From CAVRUZ01 sp963724495 (GTDB lineage Bacteria; Actinomycetota; Actinomycetes; Propionibacteriales; DAIQRJ01): a stretch of DNA of 64,000 bases. A program made the position numbers and the translations under genes. The stretch is taken from the NCBI GenBank assembly GCA_963724495.1, contig CAVRUZ010000002.1, positions 1,302,001 to 1,366,000 on the forward strand. The letters run 5' to 3'. Of this stretch, positions 1-9,784 are shown piece by piece; the stretch's first letter is position 1; each line of letters starts with the position of its first letter. The notes under the pieces were generated by a model. That model was given only the letters and a program-made list of their open reading frames with translations, was not told where the DNA came from and ran no database searches.

Positions 1-83
1 TCGGCGATCGTCGCGACGAACGTCTCGATCCCGCCCTGGCGGGGTGGGAAGTCGTTGGTGACGATCAGCACGCGTCCGGACAC
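1..83 (-). CDS. Glycosyltransferase family 4, N-terminal fragment (PimB-like)
   Basis: Only the first 27 or so codons lie in the window. Reading leftward from a GTG at 83, the protein begins with VLIVTNDFPP, then RQGGIETFV. This is the characteristic N-terminal beta strand and glycine loop of GT4 (GT-B fold) glycosyltransferases such as mannosyltransferase PimB. A purine-rich stretch (GGAAGGGG) lies upstream of the GTG. The gene diverges from the prepilin peptidase gene, with starts only about 26 nt apart. The substrate cannot be inferred from a fragment; PimB-type phosphatidylinositol mannoside synthesis is one possibility in an actinobacterium. Confidence 0.6.
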   Translation of the reverse strand, partial: MSGRVLIVTNDFPPRQGGIETFVATIA

Positions 84-109
84 CCGCCAGTCCCCTTCCG
101 TGATCGGTT

Positions 110-925
110 GTGTGCCGTAGTTTCGCATTTGTGCCGGTAGGTGTGCTCGTGGCGATGGCGGCGGTGCTCGGCCTGCTGGTCGGGTCGTTTCTCAACGTCG
201 TGATCTACCGGGTTCCGCGGCACGAGTCGGTCGTGTCTCCGGGCTCGCACTGCCCGTCGTGCGGGCGGCCGATCCGGGGCCGTCACAACATCCCCGTGAT
301 CGGCTGGCTGATGTTGCGCGGCAAGTGCGCCGACTGCCACGCGCCGATCTCGGTTCGGTACCCCGCGGTGGAGGCGGCCACGGGGCTCGCGTTCGCGCTG
401 CTCACCTGGTGGGCCGCCTCCCGAGGTGAGGCCGCAGCGGCGCCGGCCTGGTGTTATCTCGCGGCCGTCGGCATCGCGTTGGCGGCCATCGACCTGGAGA
501 CCCACCGGCTGCCGAACGTGATCGTGCTGCCCTCGTACCCCGTGCTGGCCGCTCTGCTCACGTTCGCAGCGCTCGTCGAGGGTCAGCCGGGCAACCTGCT
601 GCGAGCCGCGATCGGCATGATCGCCCTGGCCGCGTTCTTCCTGCTGGTGGTGCTCGTCTATCCGAAAGGGATGGGCTGGGGCGACGTAAAGCTGGCCGGA
701 CTCCTCGGAATGGCGATGGGCTACGAGAGCTGGGGAGCACTGGTGATCGGCAGCTTCGCCGGGTTCGCGTTGGGCGCCGTCGTGGGAGTCGTCGTGATCG
801 CGAGTGGGCGTGGCACGCGCAAGACCGCAGTTCCCTTTGGGCCGTTCATGATTCTGGGCGCGTTCATCGGCCTGCTCGCGGGTGACGCCGTCGCGGGTTG
901 GTACCTGGGCCTGATCGGCGGCTGA
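110..925 (+). CDS. pilD: Prepilin peptidase / N-methyltransferase (A24 family)
   Basis: Integral membrane aspartic protease that cleaves the leader of type IV prepilins and methylates the new N terminus. The N-terminal methylase part has the VGSFLNVVIYRVP signature and two CxxC pairs (CPSCG and CADCH), which bind zinc in this family. The peptidase part carries both catalytic aspartates, in DLETHRLPN (about residue 128) and in GWGDVKL (about residue 191). Several hydrophobic helices follow, and the 271-residue length is normal. The GTG at 110 is the furthest upstream start; a GTG 20-35 nt downstream is also possible. The gene is on the strand opposite the pilus operon and its stop lies 1 nt from the stop of the last minor-pilin gene, so the two are convergent. 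Confidence 0.9.
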   Translation: MCRSFAFVPVGVLVAMAAVLGLLVGSFLNVVIYRVPRHESVVSPGSHCPSCGRPIRGRHNIPVIGWLMLRGKCADCHAPISVRYPAVEAATGLAFALLTWWAASRGEAAAAPAWCYLAAVGIALAAIDLETHRLPNVIVLPSYPVLAALLTFAALVEGQPGNLLRAAIGMIALAAFFLLVVLVYPKGMGWGDVKLAGLLGMAMGYESWGALVIGSFAGFALGAVVGVVVIASGRGTRKTAVPFGPFMILGAFIGLLAGDAVAGWYLGLIGG

Positions 926-926
926 G

Positions 927-2523
927 CTAGCGGACGGTCGACCAACTGGTCACGGTGACCGTCCTCGGCGCCGTGGGGCTGAGCATCACGCTAGCTCGGA
1001 GCCGAAGCCTGCCGGCTGTGCTGCACGTGGCGCTGCCCGGACAGACATACACAGTGAGATATCTCTGGCTCGGCAGCTCGAAGGGGGCTGGCGCATCGTC
1101 GGGTACGTCTATAACGGCCTGGACCAGGCTGCTGGAACCAGTGGAGTGAAGGCGGACCACTCGCGACAACAGACCCCAGCGGAACACCTGACTCGTTCTG
1201 TTATTGAGGTAGAGCTCGATACCGGCCCTGGGGACATATGTGGTTCCCCATAGAGTGATGATCGGGTATGGCTGGTTGTCGGTGCCCACCACAGGACAGT
1301 GTCCGGCGTCCCCGTTGGAGGCATAGCCGGTGGCAGCGATGCACCCCGACTGCGCCGGCACCGAGCCGACGGCCGTTTTCAAGCCGTAGATGACGATCGG
1401 TGGACCACTTGCCGCGTTGGACGCGCAGAGCTCGACGTTTCCGTTCGTCTCGGGGTTGACTCCGTTGCCGGTCACCCACATGCGGCTGACCCCACCGAAC
1501 GTCAACTTCACTCCGGAGCTCGTGGTGGCCGCGCCCGATCCGGGTTTGACGCAGGTTCCGTCCATAGTTGGTACAGGGGACGTCGCCAATGCAGTGGTGG
1601 CAGTGCCGCCGATCAGGAATGCCTTGCTGATGGTCCAAGTAGTGCCAGTCGTGAAATTGAAGAAGTACGTCCCGGGCCGAAGGTGAACAACGGAACCTTT
1701 GCAGGTGTTGTTGTCTGTGTAGGTGTTGAGTCGGGTTGCGTTGGTGTAGAGCCCGGGATCAAAGTGATAGACGCCGATCGGCAGTACATGCGGGTGGCGT
1801 CTGTAGCGGACCGGGGCCGGCTGGTGCGTCGAAGCTCAGCCCGTGGCCGGTCACGGTCCCGGGATCCATACCGCGGCGGTCGGTCGCGGACAGCGGATTG
1901 TTCGAGTAGTTGCAGTCCTTGACACTGCCCAGTCGCCACCGTGACCTGGGCCGGGCCCAGGACACAGCCGTTCAAGGCGTACGCGTAGCTGTTTGTCGCG
2001 ATGTTTTCAAGGTCTGCCTTGTTGCTCTCCAGGTTGATCGTGGAGTTAGAGAAGATTCCACCCTTGACCTTGAACGTGTCGTTGTTGGAGTCGTCGAGGA
2101 GGATGCCCTTCTCCGATCCCGTGGCCATGGTGAGCAGGGCAGTTCCCGGTGAGCTGTTGGCACCGCCCCCACCCGTCCCCGACGTCGCATCAGGCGTGCA
2201 TGTGACCGCGGCCGAGGCACCCGGCGCAGTGGCTGTGGCCGGGTACAGATTGCTGAGCACTTCAGTCGTAGCTGGTGTCACAACCAGTGGCAAACGCCAT
2301 TGAAATTTCCGTTGCGGAGTTGGTTGATGGCTATCTCCGCCGCGGCGTCTCCGGCGTAAGCTGCGCTCGCGCGTTCCCGCAGCAAGACCGTGCTTCGCAC
2401 GCTGGTATCCCCCAGGGTGAGCACCCCCGCGGAGACCAGTGCGATCACGGAGATGATGATCAGCGCGAAGATGAGCGACGCGCCGGATTCGTCGCAGACA
2501 GCGGCCTTCACACGTGTTCTCAT
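927..2523 (-). CDS. PilX-like pilus assembly protein (frameshifted)
   Basis: The protein starts with a short charged leader and the hydrophobic segment SGASLIFALIIISVIALVSA, the PilX N-terminal pattern of minor type IV pilus proteins. A long, Thr/Ser/Gly-rich extracellular part with scattered cysteines follows. One reading frame does not cover it. Continuity moves between frames near 2280, 1930 and 1800, after which a segment containing GTYFFNFTTGTTWTISKAFL runs unbroken to the TAG at 927. Total length would be about 530 residues. It is the last gene of the leftward pil operon. I see no recognised adhesin domain in the C-terminal part, but its position and length would suit a tip or adhesin-like minor pilin. 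The frameshifts are most simply sequence errors, but a true pseudogene cannot be excluded. Confidence 0.6.
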
Positions 2524-3178
2524 GTCTGTCGCCGCTGTTCCGCTGAGCGTCACTGTCACCGGCGCCAGCCTGCTGAGGCCGTCCTTGCTGACGAGGGTCA
2601 TGGTGACGCTCGTGGGCACGCCCGAACCGGAGCCGCTGCAGGCGACGTTACAGGCCACGGTGGGAGCGACGGTCAGGTCGTGCGCGATGACAACATCTGA
2701 AATCGGAGTCGTGCTGACGCCCTTGCACAACAGGCGGCGCAGCTCGTATGTGCTCCCTGTTGCGCGCGCCGACATAGGCGGTCCTGGTGACCGAAGTGAC
2801 TGCGGGGTCGGTGATGGCGGGGCCCTTGGTCACGTCGTCCCATGCGAGTCGTACCGCGGCCGTTCCAGACGTCCCGCAGGGATAAAGCCCACCGGCATTG
2901 GACACTCCTACCTCCACCGACTGCTTCAGCACGGGGTTCACTGGGTCGGTGAACAGCCTCGTCCCGACTGCGGCGACATCATTGGCGAAATAGGCAGACG
3001 TGACTTGAGCATCACGCGACTCGATCAAGCGCGCCGTGGTCTGATCGGACGTCCTGAGAAACACCATCACGACCTGAGTCACTGCCCCGAGCACGATGGC
3101 CGAGATGGCAATCGCCATCAGGAGTTCGATGAGCGTGAACCCTCGCTCGTCCACGGCATCGTCCTGAACGTGCTTCAC
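2520..3178 (-). CDS. PilW-like minor prepilin (frameshifted)
   Basis: Class III signal GFTLIELL sits about 14 residues from a GTG start at 3178, followed by a hydrophobic helix (AIAISAIVLGAVTQVVMVF). This is the type IV prepilin N terminus recognised by PilD. The body, about 200 residues, ends with a beta-rich segment like those of PilW proteins. The start overlaps the upstream prepilin stop as GTGA. A frame change occurs near 2770. In the sequence as given the frame then runs without a stop into the PilX-like gene, so a second indel before 2520 is likely; the natural stop would then overlap the next ATG. The protein probably forms a minor-pilin priming complex with its neighbours. Confidence 0.65.
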
Positions 3179-3612
3179 GTGCAGGCCGCATCTGTCGACC
3201 GGCAGGGTTTGCGCACGATCACAACAAGTCGCTCCGACGCGCGACCATCCGTGCTCGCCACCTGCAGAGTCACTCGTTGCACGCCGATGTCCCCCGTCGC
3301 GAGGCAGGTGGCCTGAAAGGCGGTTCCCGTCCAGAAGGAAACCGAGATCAGCGTCTTGGCGTAGCCCGCCGGGACCGCGTAGGCCGATGCGTACGTCGGC
3401 GAGCAACTCACCTGGTACCGGATGTCTTCACGGCGTCCTTCACGGCTTCGGCGTAGCTGATGACTGCCGCTCCGGCGATGGATTGCTTGCGGTGCCTGTC
3501 AGACAGGATGACGCCGGTGCTCATCGCGCCCGACGATCGCCACCATCGCGATCCCGATGATCGCCAGCGCGATCAGGATCTCGATGAGTGTTTCGCCTCG
3601 CTCACCGCGCAT
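3175..3612 (-). CDS. PilV-like type IV minor prepilin (frameshifted)
   Basis: ATG at 3612 directly follows the TAA of pilC. The first residues are MRGERGETLIEILIALAII, a class III prepilin signal with the Glu at +5 and a hydrophobic helix. The C-terminal half contains paired cysteines (SCSPTYAS at its start, CRSTDAACT at its end), consistent with a disulfide-stabilised pilin D-region. The frame changes near 3525 and 3415, giving about 145 residues in total. The stop overlaps the GTG of the PilW-like gene (GTGA), which indicates translational coupling. It is likely a minor pilin in the same priming complex. Confidence 0.65.
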
Positions 3613-4839
3613 TTACTGAACCTGGCTGAAGATGCCGTACATGGCCGAGACGAGCGCGACGGCGACGAAGCCGACGATGAGCCCCATCGACGATGATGAC
3701 GACCGGCTCGAAGATCGACGGTGAGCTTCTTGATCTTGTAGTCGAGCTCGCTCTCGTAGTACGCGGCGGTGACCTCGAGCTGGGTGTCGAGGCGTGCCGG
3801 TCTCCTCGCCGACCCGGAGCATCTGCGACGGCCGTCGCGGGGAACAGCCGGGTCGAGGCCAGTGGCCGGGCGAGGCCCTCGCCCTCCAGCATCTGGCCGC
3901 GCCACCTGGCCAGCGAGCGCTCGAAGACGAGGTTGTGCAAGCGAGTCGGTGGCCACCCGCAGCGCCTCGCGGCAGCGGGACGCCGGCGCCGACCATCGAG
4001 GAGAGGACCCGGCAGAACCGCTCGACCATGGCGAACTGGATGGTCATCGCCGACGACGGGGATCCTCAGCAGCGATCCGGTCGCGGGCATGCCGGCCGCC
4101 GCTCTGTGCGCATCGCGAGGACGTAGCCGACGACGAGTGCGACGAATCCGACGCCGCACGGCCCACCACCACTGGCCGAAGAAGTCGGTGAAGGCGAGCA
4201 GCATGCGGGTGGGCAGCGGCAGCTTCGGCGTCGAGGTCCTCGAAGAAGACCTTGAACCGGGGCAGCACGAAGCCGGCCAGGATCACGACCGTGACCAGCG
4301 CCATCACCGCGATGATCGCCGGGTAGACCATGCGCCGACTTGACCTTGCGGCGTGGCCTCCAGGTCCCGCTCGAGGTACAGTGGCCAACTGGGCGAGCAC
4401 GACGTCGAGCTGGCCGGTCAGCTCGGCCGAGCGCAGGATGCCGCGGTAGAACTCCGGGAAGACCTTGGGGTAGCGGTCGAAGCACTCCGACAGGCTCTCG
4501 CCGGTCCGCAGTCCGTCCTCGATCTCGGCCATGAGCTTGCGCAGGGTCGAGTTGCTGGCCTCCGTCACCGATGCGTGTGCACGGCCTCGATGAGCGGGCA
4601 GGCCGGCGCCGACGAAGGCGCCGAGCTGGCGGGAGAGGTGCATGACCTCGTCCCGCTTCACCCGCTGAGCGGCTGATCTGGATCGAGCTCCAGGCCCTTG
4701 TGCTCGGTGACGCGGATGTCGCGGAACTTCGCGCTCGTACAGGCCGAGCTCGCACTGCGCCCACGGTGTCGGCCCCTGCGTGACGCCGGTGGCCACCAGC
4801 CCGTCCGGGCTGACGCGCGACGTAGTCGAACTTGGCCAT
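3613..4839 (-). CDS. pilC: Type IV pilus inner-membrane platform protein PilC (frameshifted)
   Basis: GspF-family polytopic protein that forms the rotor platform between the assembly ATPases and the growing pilus. The start MAKFDYVAR lies 1 nt after the pilB stop. Recognisable GspF pieces are spread over three frames: a first domain with RQLGAFVGAGLP and LRTGESLSECFDRYP; a membrane helix YPAIIAVMALVTVVILAGFV; LPRFKVFFEDL; and a second domain ending in a helix GLIVGFVAVALVSAMYGIF just before the TAA. Expected length is about 405 residues, which the span allows. I see frame changes about every 100-200 nt. Identity is clear; integrity cannot be judged from this sequence. Confidence 0.8.
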
Positions 4840-4840
4840 C

Positions 4841-6666
4841 TCAGGCCCCCATCACGTAGATCGAACGCATGACCTCGGCGAGCGTGGTGACGCCGGCCTC
4901 GACGAGGCGCACGGCTTCCTCCTGCAGGGTGCGCATGCCTTCGGCCCGCGCCAGCTTGCGCATCTCCTCGTGCGCGGCGCGCGCCGACGGACCAGCTCGC
5001 GGATGCCGTCGGTGATCTGGCAGCAGCTCGTAGACCCCGATCCGCTCCAGGTACCCGGTCTGGGCGCAGAAGTTGCAGCCCTCGCCCGCGCAAGAAGCCC
5101 TTCTCTGGCGGCCGGCCCGCCGAGCGCCTCGCAGCAGCGCCAGCTCCTCGGCGGTGGGCTCGTACGGCTCGCGGCAGTGCGTGCAGATGCGCCGCACCAG
5201 GCGCTGGGCCGACGACCGCCGTGACCGACGAGGCGATGAGGAAGGTCTCGATGCCCATGTCGAGCAGCCGGTGCAGGGCGGACGACGGCGTCGGTGGCGT
5301 GGATGGACGACAGCACGAAGTGGCCGGTGAGGGCCGACTGCACGGCGATGCGGGCGGTCTCCACGTCGCGGATCTCGCCGACCAGGATCACGTCGGGGTC
5401 CTGGCGCAGGATCGACCGCAGGCCGGTGGCGAAGGTGATGCCCGGCCTGCTCGTTGATCTGGATCTGGTTGATCGACGGGAACTGTACTCGACCGGGTCC
5501 TCGATCGTCATCACGTTGCGTTCGGGGCTGTTGATCGCGCCGAGCGACCCGTAGAGCGTCGTGGTCTTGCCGCTGCCGGTCGGGCCGGCGCAGATGACCA
5601 TGCCGTACGGGGCGTGCAATGACCGCGAGTAGCGCTCGCTCGATGTCGTCGGGCATGCCGAGCTCGCTCGAGCCGGTACAGCGGGCGGCTCTTGTCGAGC
5701 AGCCGCATGACCACCTTCTCGCCCCCGATGGTCGGCGGTGGTGGACGACCCGGATGTCGACGCGCGCGGCCGTCGATCTCCATGCTGATCTGGCCGTCCT
5801 GCGGCCGCCGCCGCTCGACGATGTTCATGTCCGCCGAGGATCTTGATGCGGCTCACCATGGCCGGGCCCATGGAGCCGGGCAGGTCGAGCACGTCGTGCA
5901 GCGCGCCGTCGATGCGGTACCGCACCCGGACCCGGTCGGCCTGCGGCTCGATGTGGATGTCCGAGGCCCGGTCGCGCAGCGCCTGGGTGATGATCTGCTG
6001 CACGACGTGGACGACCGGCGCGTCGCCTCGCTGGTCGGGCGCCGAGCTGGAGCGTTCGCCGCCTCCTTGAGCAGCGCGTCGCTGCACCTCGAAGGCCTCG
6101 ACCTGCGAGTCGATGCCCGGTGAGCGCCCGGTAGCTGGTCGCCGATCGCCCGGAGCGATGTCCGAGCGGGGCGCGACCGTGCACGGTGACCGTTCGTGCC
6201 GAACGACTCGCGCAGCTCGGTGAGCGAGGATCGTCATCGGGTCGGCGACGGCCACCGTGACGCTGGTCGTCGTCGGTCGCGATCGGGAGGGCCATCAGCC
6301 GACGCGCGAGCGGCCTCGTCCAGCAGGTCCATGGCCTCCTGGGTCGGGCGTGACGTCGCGCAGGTCGACCACGCTCGAGGCGAGCGCTGGTCGGCCAGCG
6401 TCCGGGCGAGGTCGCTCTCGGTGATGACGCCGTGCTCGACCAGAATCTCGCCGAGCCGCTTGGCGCGGTCCTCGGCCAGCACTGGCCAGGGCGTTGCGAT
6501 GACCTGCGTCCGGGTCGACCAGCTTGGTGTCCACGAGGATCTCGCCGAGCCGTCGGCCGCCCGGTGTAGATGTTCTGGTCGACCGGGGCCGCGCCGGTGG
6601 TGCCGAAGTCGGCCTTCGCTACCGGTGCGAGCTGCGGCTTGTTGTCGCGCGAGCTTCGAGCTTCAC
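4841..6666 (-). CDS. pilB: Type IV pilus extension ATPase PilB (frameshifted)
   Basis: Hexameric GspE/PilB ATPase driving pilus extension. Two N-terminal MshEN/GspE_N-like blocks are visible (RRLGEILVDTKLVDPDA and KRLGEILVEHGVITESDL). The C-terminal ATPase has Walker A GPTGSGKTTT near 5580, TIEDPVEY, Walker B DPDVILVGEIRD near 5390, and a His-box region. A C-terminal tetracysteine zinc site (CTHC ... CNFC) is typical of PilB. The GTG at 6666 overlaps the pilT TGA (GTGA), and the stop is 1 nt from the pilC ATG. The reading frame is broken at many positions (for example near 6530, 6290, 5830 and 5480). Motif order is collinear, so single-base errors are the likely cause. Confidence 0.85.
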
Positions 6667-7811
6667 GCCGACAACCTCGTCTGGCCTGCCGGGGGCAGCT
6701 CGATCTCCTTGGGATAGAGGCTGCGCGACGACGGCGTCCTCGTAGCGCTGATCCTGCCCTGACGGATGAGCGCGGACAGCGACTGCTCGAAGGTGACCAT
6801 GCCCGCCCGCTGGCCGGTGACGAGGCTGTTGCGCAGCTGGTGGGTCTTGCCTTCCTTGATCAGGTTGCGCACGGCGGGGTCGGCCACCAGCACCTCGTAG
6901 GCGGCGACCAGGCCGCCGTCGACGCGCGGGCAGCAGGCGCTGGTAGACGACGCCGGTCAGCGCGGCGGACAGCTGCACCCGGATCTGGGCCTGCTGCTCG
7001 GCCGGGAAGACGTCGATGATCCGCGCCGATCGACTGGGCCGTGTCGTTGGTGTGCAGGGTGGCGAACACGAGGTGGCCGGTCTCGGCGATCGTCAGCGCG
7101 AACCGGATCGACTCGAGGTCACGCATCTCGCCGACCAGCAGCACGTCGGGGTCCTCCCGCAGCGCCGAGCGCAGGGCGTCGGTGAAAGGAGGCCGTGTCG
7201 TTGCCGACCTCGCGCTGGGTCACCATCGCGCGCTTGTGCTCGTGCACGTACTCGATCGGGTCCTCGATCGTGATGATGTGGCAGGCCCGCTCGGCGTTGA
7301 TCTGGTCGATCATCGCGGCGAGCGTGGTCGACTTGCCCGAGCCGGTCGGGCCCGGTGACGAGCACCAGGCCCTGGTGCATGCGGGTGAAGCGTGCCGAGG
7401 ATCGGCGGCAGCCCGAGTTCGGCCATCGTGGGGATCGTGCGCGGGATCATCCGGAAGCGCGATCGAGATGACGCCGCGACTGGCGGAAGGCGTTGCCGCG
7501 GATGCGGGCCTGGTCGCGCCAGCTGAAGGAGAAGTCGTGCTCGGTCCCGGCCATCACGGTGGCGATGACGTCAGGCAGAGATCGACCTCGCCGAGGATGG
7601 CTCGGATGTCGTCGGCAGTCATCGGCGGTTGGTCGGGAAGCGAAGCAGTTCGCCGTGCACCCGAAGTTGTGGTGGCAAGCCGTCGGCCAGGAGGAGATCG
7701 GTCCCGCCCAGTGCCCACAGCTCGGCTAAGAGGGCATCGATCCTGCGTCGAGAGTGCGCGGTGGCTCGACTTCTCGAGCAGGGCCCGTGTGGTCAACGGT
7801 GCTTGGGACAT
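6663..7811 (-). CDS. pilT: Type IV pilus retraction ATPase PilT (frameshifted)
   Basis: PilT-family hexameric ATPase that powers pilus retraction (twitching). The N-terminal domain has GTDLLLADGLPP where classical PilT has a SDLH-type motif. The core has VTGPTGSGKST (Walker A, near 7345), ITIEDPIEY, REVGNDT, DPDVLLVGEMRD (Walker B) and ATLHTNDTAQSI. The last recognisable block is YPKEIELP. Extra bases can be placed near 7350 (C in the Walker A region), 7188 (A), 7028 (G), 6928 (C) and 6725; removing each restores the frame. The ATG at 7811 lies 137 nt after the pilA stop, behind a strong hairpin, and the stop overlaps the pilB GTG. Residues total about 380, as expected. Confidence 0.85.
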
Positions 7812-7881
7812 CTGGCGCTGCTCCTGATGGTTGGTGCGCGGCTGCTGCAGGTCAGCTCGTGGTTGACCGGAGGGACGTGAC

Positions 7882-7912
7882 TCGGGAGGGCCGGGTTTGC
7901 CGGCCCTCCCGA
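7882..7912 (-). terminator. Perfect 13-bp hairpin between pilA and pilT
   Basis: A perfect inverted repeat with arms at 7882-7894 and 7900-7912 and a 5-nt loop is almost entirely G/C. It lies 36 nt downstream of the pilA stop and 71 nt upstream of the pilT start. No U-tract follows on the minus strand. It may be a partial terminator or an RNA-stabilising stem that keeps pilin transcripts far more abundant than pilT-pilX transcripts. Confidence 0.6.
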
Positions 7913-7947
7913 TGCACGAACGGTGGTCGCGTCAGACGCGATCGGGA

Positions 7948-8295
7948 TTACGCGCCCGGCAGGGGCGCACCGGCGCATGTCACCTGCGTAGGTGACAACA
8001 CCGTGTGGTGTCGAGTCGTAACAGTGGTCGGCGCCGTGCGGATGAGGCCCGGCACCCTGCAGGGCAGCAACACTGCCGGCGTAGGCGCCACCGTCGGCGT
8101 AGAAGGCCTCTTGCGCCGTCGACGACCGTGGTGTAGTCGGCCTGGCAGGCGGCGTTCTGGCCACGGTTCTGGATGCCCCGGACCGAGAACACGACGACCG
8201 CGGCGAGGATGCCGAGGATGACGATCACGATCAAGAGCTCGATGAGGGTGAAGCCGCCTTCTTTCGGCGCGGGCGGCGCGAACACGGTCGAACAT
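7948..8295 (-). CDS. pilA: Type IV major pilin PilA (frameshifted)
   Basis: Major pilin subunit. It starts MFDRVRAARAE, then GGFTLIELLIVIVILGIL, a class III prepilin leader with Glu+5 and the pilin N-terminal helix. An actinobacterial pilin body follows, with ACQADYTTV, AQEAFYADGGAYAGSVAAL and a C terminus QVTCAGAPLPGA. Cysteines near the start and end of the body could form the usual disulfide. One extra A near 8264 and further indels near 8110-8060 split the frame; the restored protein is about 115 residues. A GGGGA ribosome site precedes the ATG. The gene is first in the pilus operon, and a strong hairpin follows it. Confidence 0.85.
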   Translation of the reverse strand: MFDRVRAARAERRRLHPHRALDRDRHPRHPRRGRRVLGPGHPEPWPERRLPGRLHHGRRRRKRPSTPTVAPTPAVLLPCRVPGLIRTAPTTVTTRHHTVLSPTQVTCAGAPLPGA

Positions 8296-8350
8296 GGGTT
8301 CCCCTAGTGGGTCAGAAAGATAGTGCTGAATGGGTTCCGCCAGACCGGGT

Positions 8351-8385
8351 GCGTGCTCACCCAGAGTACACGGATTTGAGCACGC
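8351..8385 (-). promoter_or_regulatory. Putative operator upstream of pilA (9-bp inverted repeat)
   Basis: GCGTGCTCA at 8351-8359 and its exact complement TGAGCACGC at 8377-8385 form a perfect inverted repeat with a 17-nt spacer, 56-90 nt upstream of the pilA start. Centre-to-centre spacing is 26 nt, about two and a half helical turns. It is followed on the minus strand by a TATCTT stretch that could be a -10 element. Inference: binding site for a dimeric regulator of pilin expression. Confidence 0.35.
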
Positions 8386-8613
8386 AGTGTGACTAAGGCA
8401 GACACGAAGAGTGTCGCGTACGCTGCTGAACGACCGAGGAGACTATGCACACTTTTTTCAGAATATTCCTGGCGAAAAGGACACCTAGCTCGAGATGGCG
8501 CACTGGCGCGGATCACTACGGAGAGTGATTGTCCAGCGCGCGCGGAGAGGCTGCCTAGGGTCTTTGGTCCCGACGCCTTGCCCGTTCTTCAGGAGCCCCA
8601 GGCCGCAAACGCA

Positions 8614-8700
8614 GTACCGCCCTGGCCGGTGACGACCAGGGCGGTACAGACGACTGACGGAGAGCCGGGAACTGCAGGGACGGGGGGCCTGACGGCCCCC
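8614..8700 (-). terminator. Tandem hairpins downstream of the NlpC/P60 gene
   Basis: Two perfect stems occur in series after the stop at 8709. The first has 7-bp G/C arms at 8683-8689 and 8694-8700 with a 4-nt loop. The second has 12-bp arms at 8614-8625 and 8636-8647 with a 10-nt loop. Neither has a clear U-tract, which is common for terminators of high-GC actinobacteria. Confidence 0.6.
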
Positions 8701-8708
8701 GGGTCTTG

Positions 8709-9767
8709 TCAGCCGGGTCGGACCGCTCCAGCGAACGGCATGTTCGACACCGCTTCGTACTTGACGACCGAGCGGCTGTTCGGCGCGTGGATCACCATGC
8801 CGCCGCCCGCGTAGATGCCGACGTGGTGCATGGACCCGTAGAAGATGACCAGGTCACCGGGCTGAAGCTCCGAGCTCGAGACCTTGTTGCCCACCGAGTA
8901 GTACTGGTTGCGCGACGAGTGCGGCAGCGAAACGCCGGCAGCATTCCAGGCGGCCATCGTGAGCCCGGAGCAGTCGTAGGCGTTCGGCCCGGCAGCGCCG
9001 AACACGTACGGCTTGCCAAGCTGCGCCCTGGCGAAGTTCAGGGCCACGGCGCCCCGGCCGGAAGCCGGTACACGGACTCGATCTCGGGGGTGTCGCGTTC
9101 TGAGTCCCGGGTGGCGCGAGCCGCAGCGCCATGGCGACGCTCCTGCGCCGCGTCGAGCTCGGCGAGCCGGTCACGCTCGCGCTCGGTGAGCCGGGACAGC
9201 AGGGCCTCGCCGGCCCGGACCTTGTCGAAGGCTTCCTTCTGCTTCGCGTCGGAGGCCTCCTTCGCCTGCGGTCAGGCGCTCGAGCTCGGCCTTCTCCGCG
9301 GACTTCTTCTCGTTGAGCTGCTTCTGCTCCGAGGCCAGAATGGCCATCGAGCCGGCCTGGTGCTCGTTCACCGACTCGGTGGTGGAGAGTCGCGCGAGGA
9401 AGTCGTCGGGCGCCTTGGCGAGGAACAGCTGGGTGGTCGTGTCGATGCCGCCGGTGCGGTACTGGGCAGCAGCGAACTGCCCGACCTGCGCACGGCGCTT
9501 GTCGACAGCCTTCTGCTGCCGCACGACGTCGGCGTTCAGCACGGCCAGGTGGGCCTTGATGTCCTTCACCTGGTCACGAAGCTCGTTGGCTTCCTCGCTC
9601 GCGATCTCGGCCTGCTCCTCCAGGTCGTGCACCTGGGTACGGACCTCGGAGAGGGTCGGGGGCGGGTCAGCCTGGCCGGCACCGGGAATCAGTACCAGAG
9701 CGAAGCCGACAGCTGCAGCAGCGAGGGCTGCGGGGATGACGCGTCGCGGTCTATGACCGTTCAGCAC
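8709..9767 (-). CDS. Secreted NlpC/P60 peptidoglycan endopeptidase (RipA/RipC-like, frameshifted)
   Basis: Cell-wall hydrolase that cuts peptide stems of peptidoglycan. From a GTG at 9767 it has a Sec signal (VIPAALAAAAVGFALVLIPG ending at AGQA), then a long coiled coil (about residues 35-200), as in RipA-type proteins where it restrains the enzyme. The C-terminal NlpC/P60 domain carries the catalytic Cys in NAYDCSGL and the His in HHVGIYAGGG. Two indels (near 9272 and 9060) separate coiled coil and catalytic domain; the restored length is about 350 residues. A c-di-AMP-type riboswitch precedes it and two hairpins follow it, so it appears to be a single-gene transcript. The nearby nuclease, trpD and ctaE genes match the neighbourhood I recall for Rv2190c. 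Confidence 0.88.
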
Positions 9768-9784
9768 AACGGCAATCCTTTCTT

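Larger units (their letters stand above)
8296..8708. other. Intergenic region between pilA and the NlpC/P60 gene
   Basis: About 410 nt without a credible gene. The left part holds the pilA ribosome site, a possible promoter and the 9-bp inverted repeat. A short A/T-rich stretch lies around 8440-8480. The right part holds two hairpins immediately downstream of the NlpC/P60 stop. ORFs here have no recognisable motif and look like chance frames. Confidence 0.6.

Noticed and set aside
927..8295. Reading the pilus locus as many short separate genes or as a confirmed pseudogene cluster
   Set aside because: Motifs of each protein are collinear across frames and many breaks are removed by deleting a single base, so sequence error is the simpler explanation.
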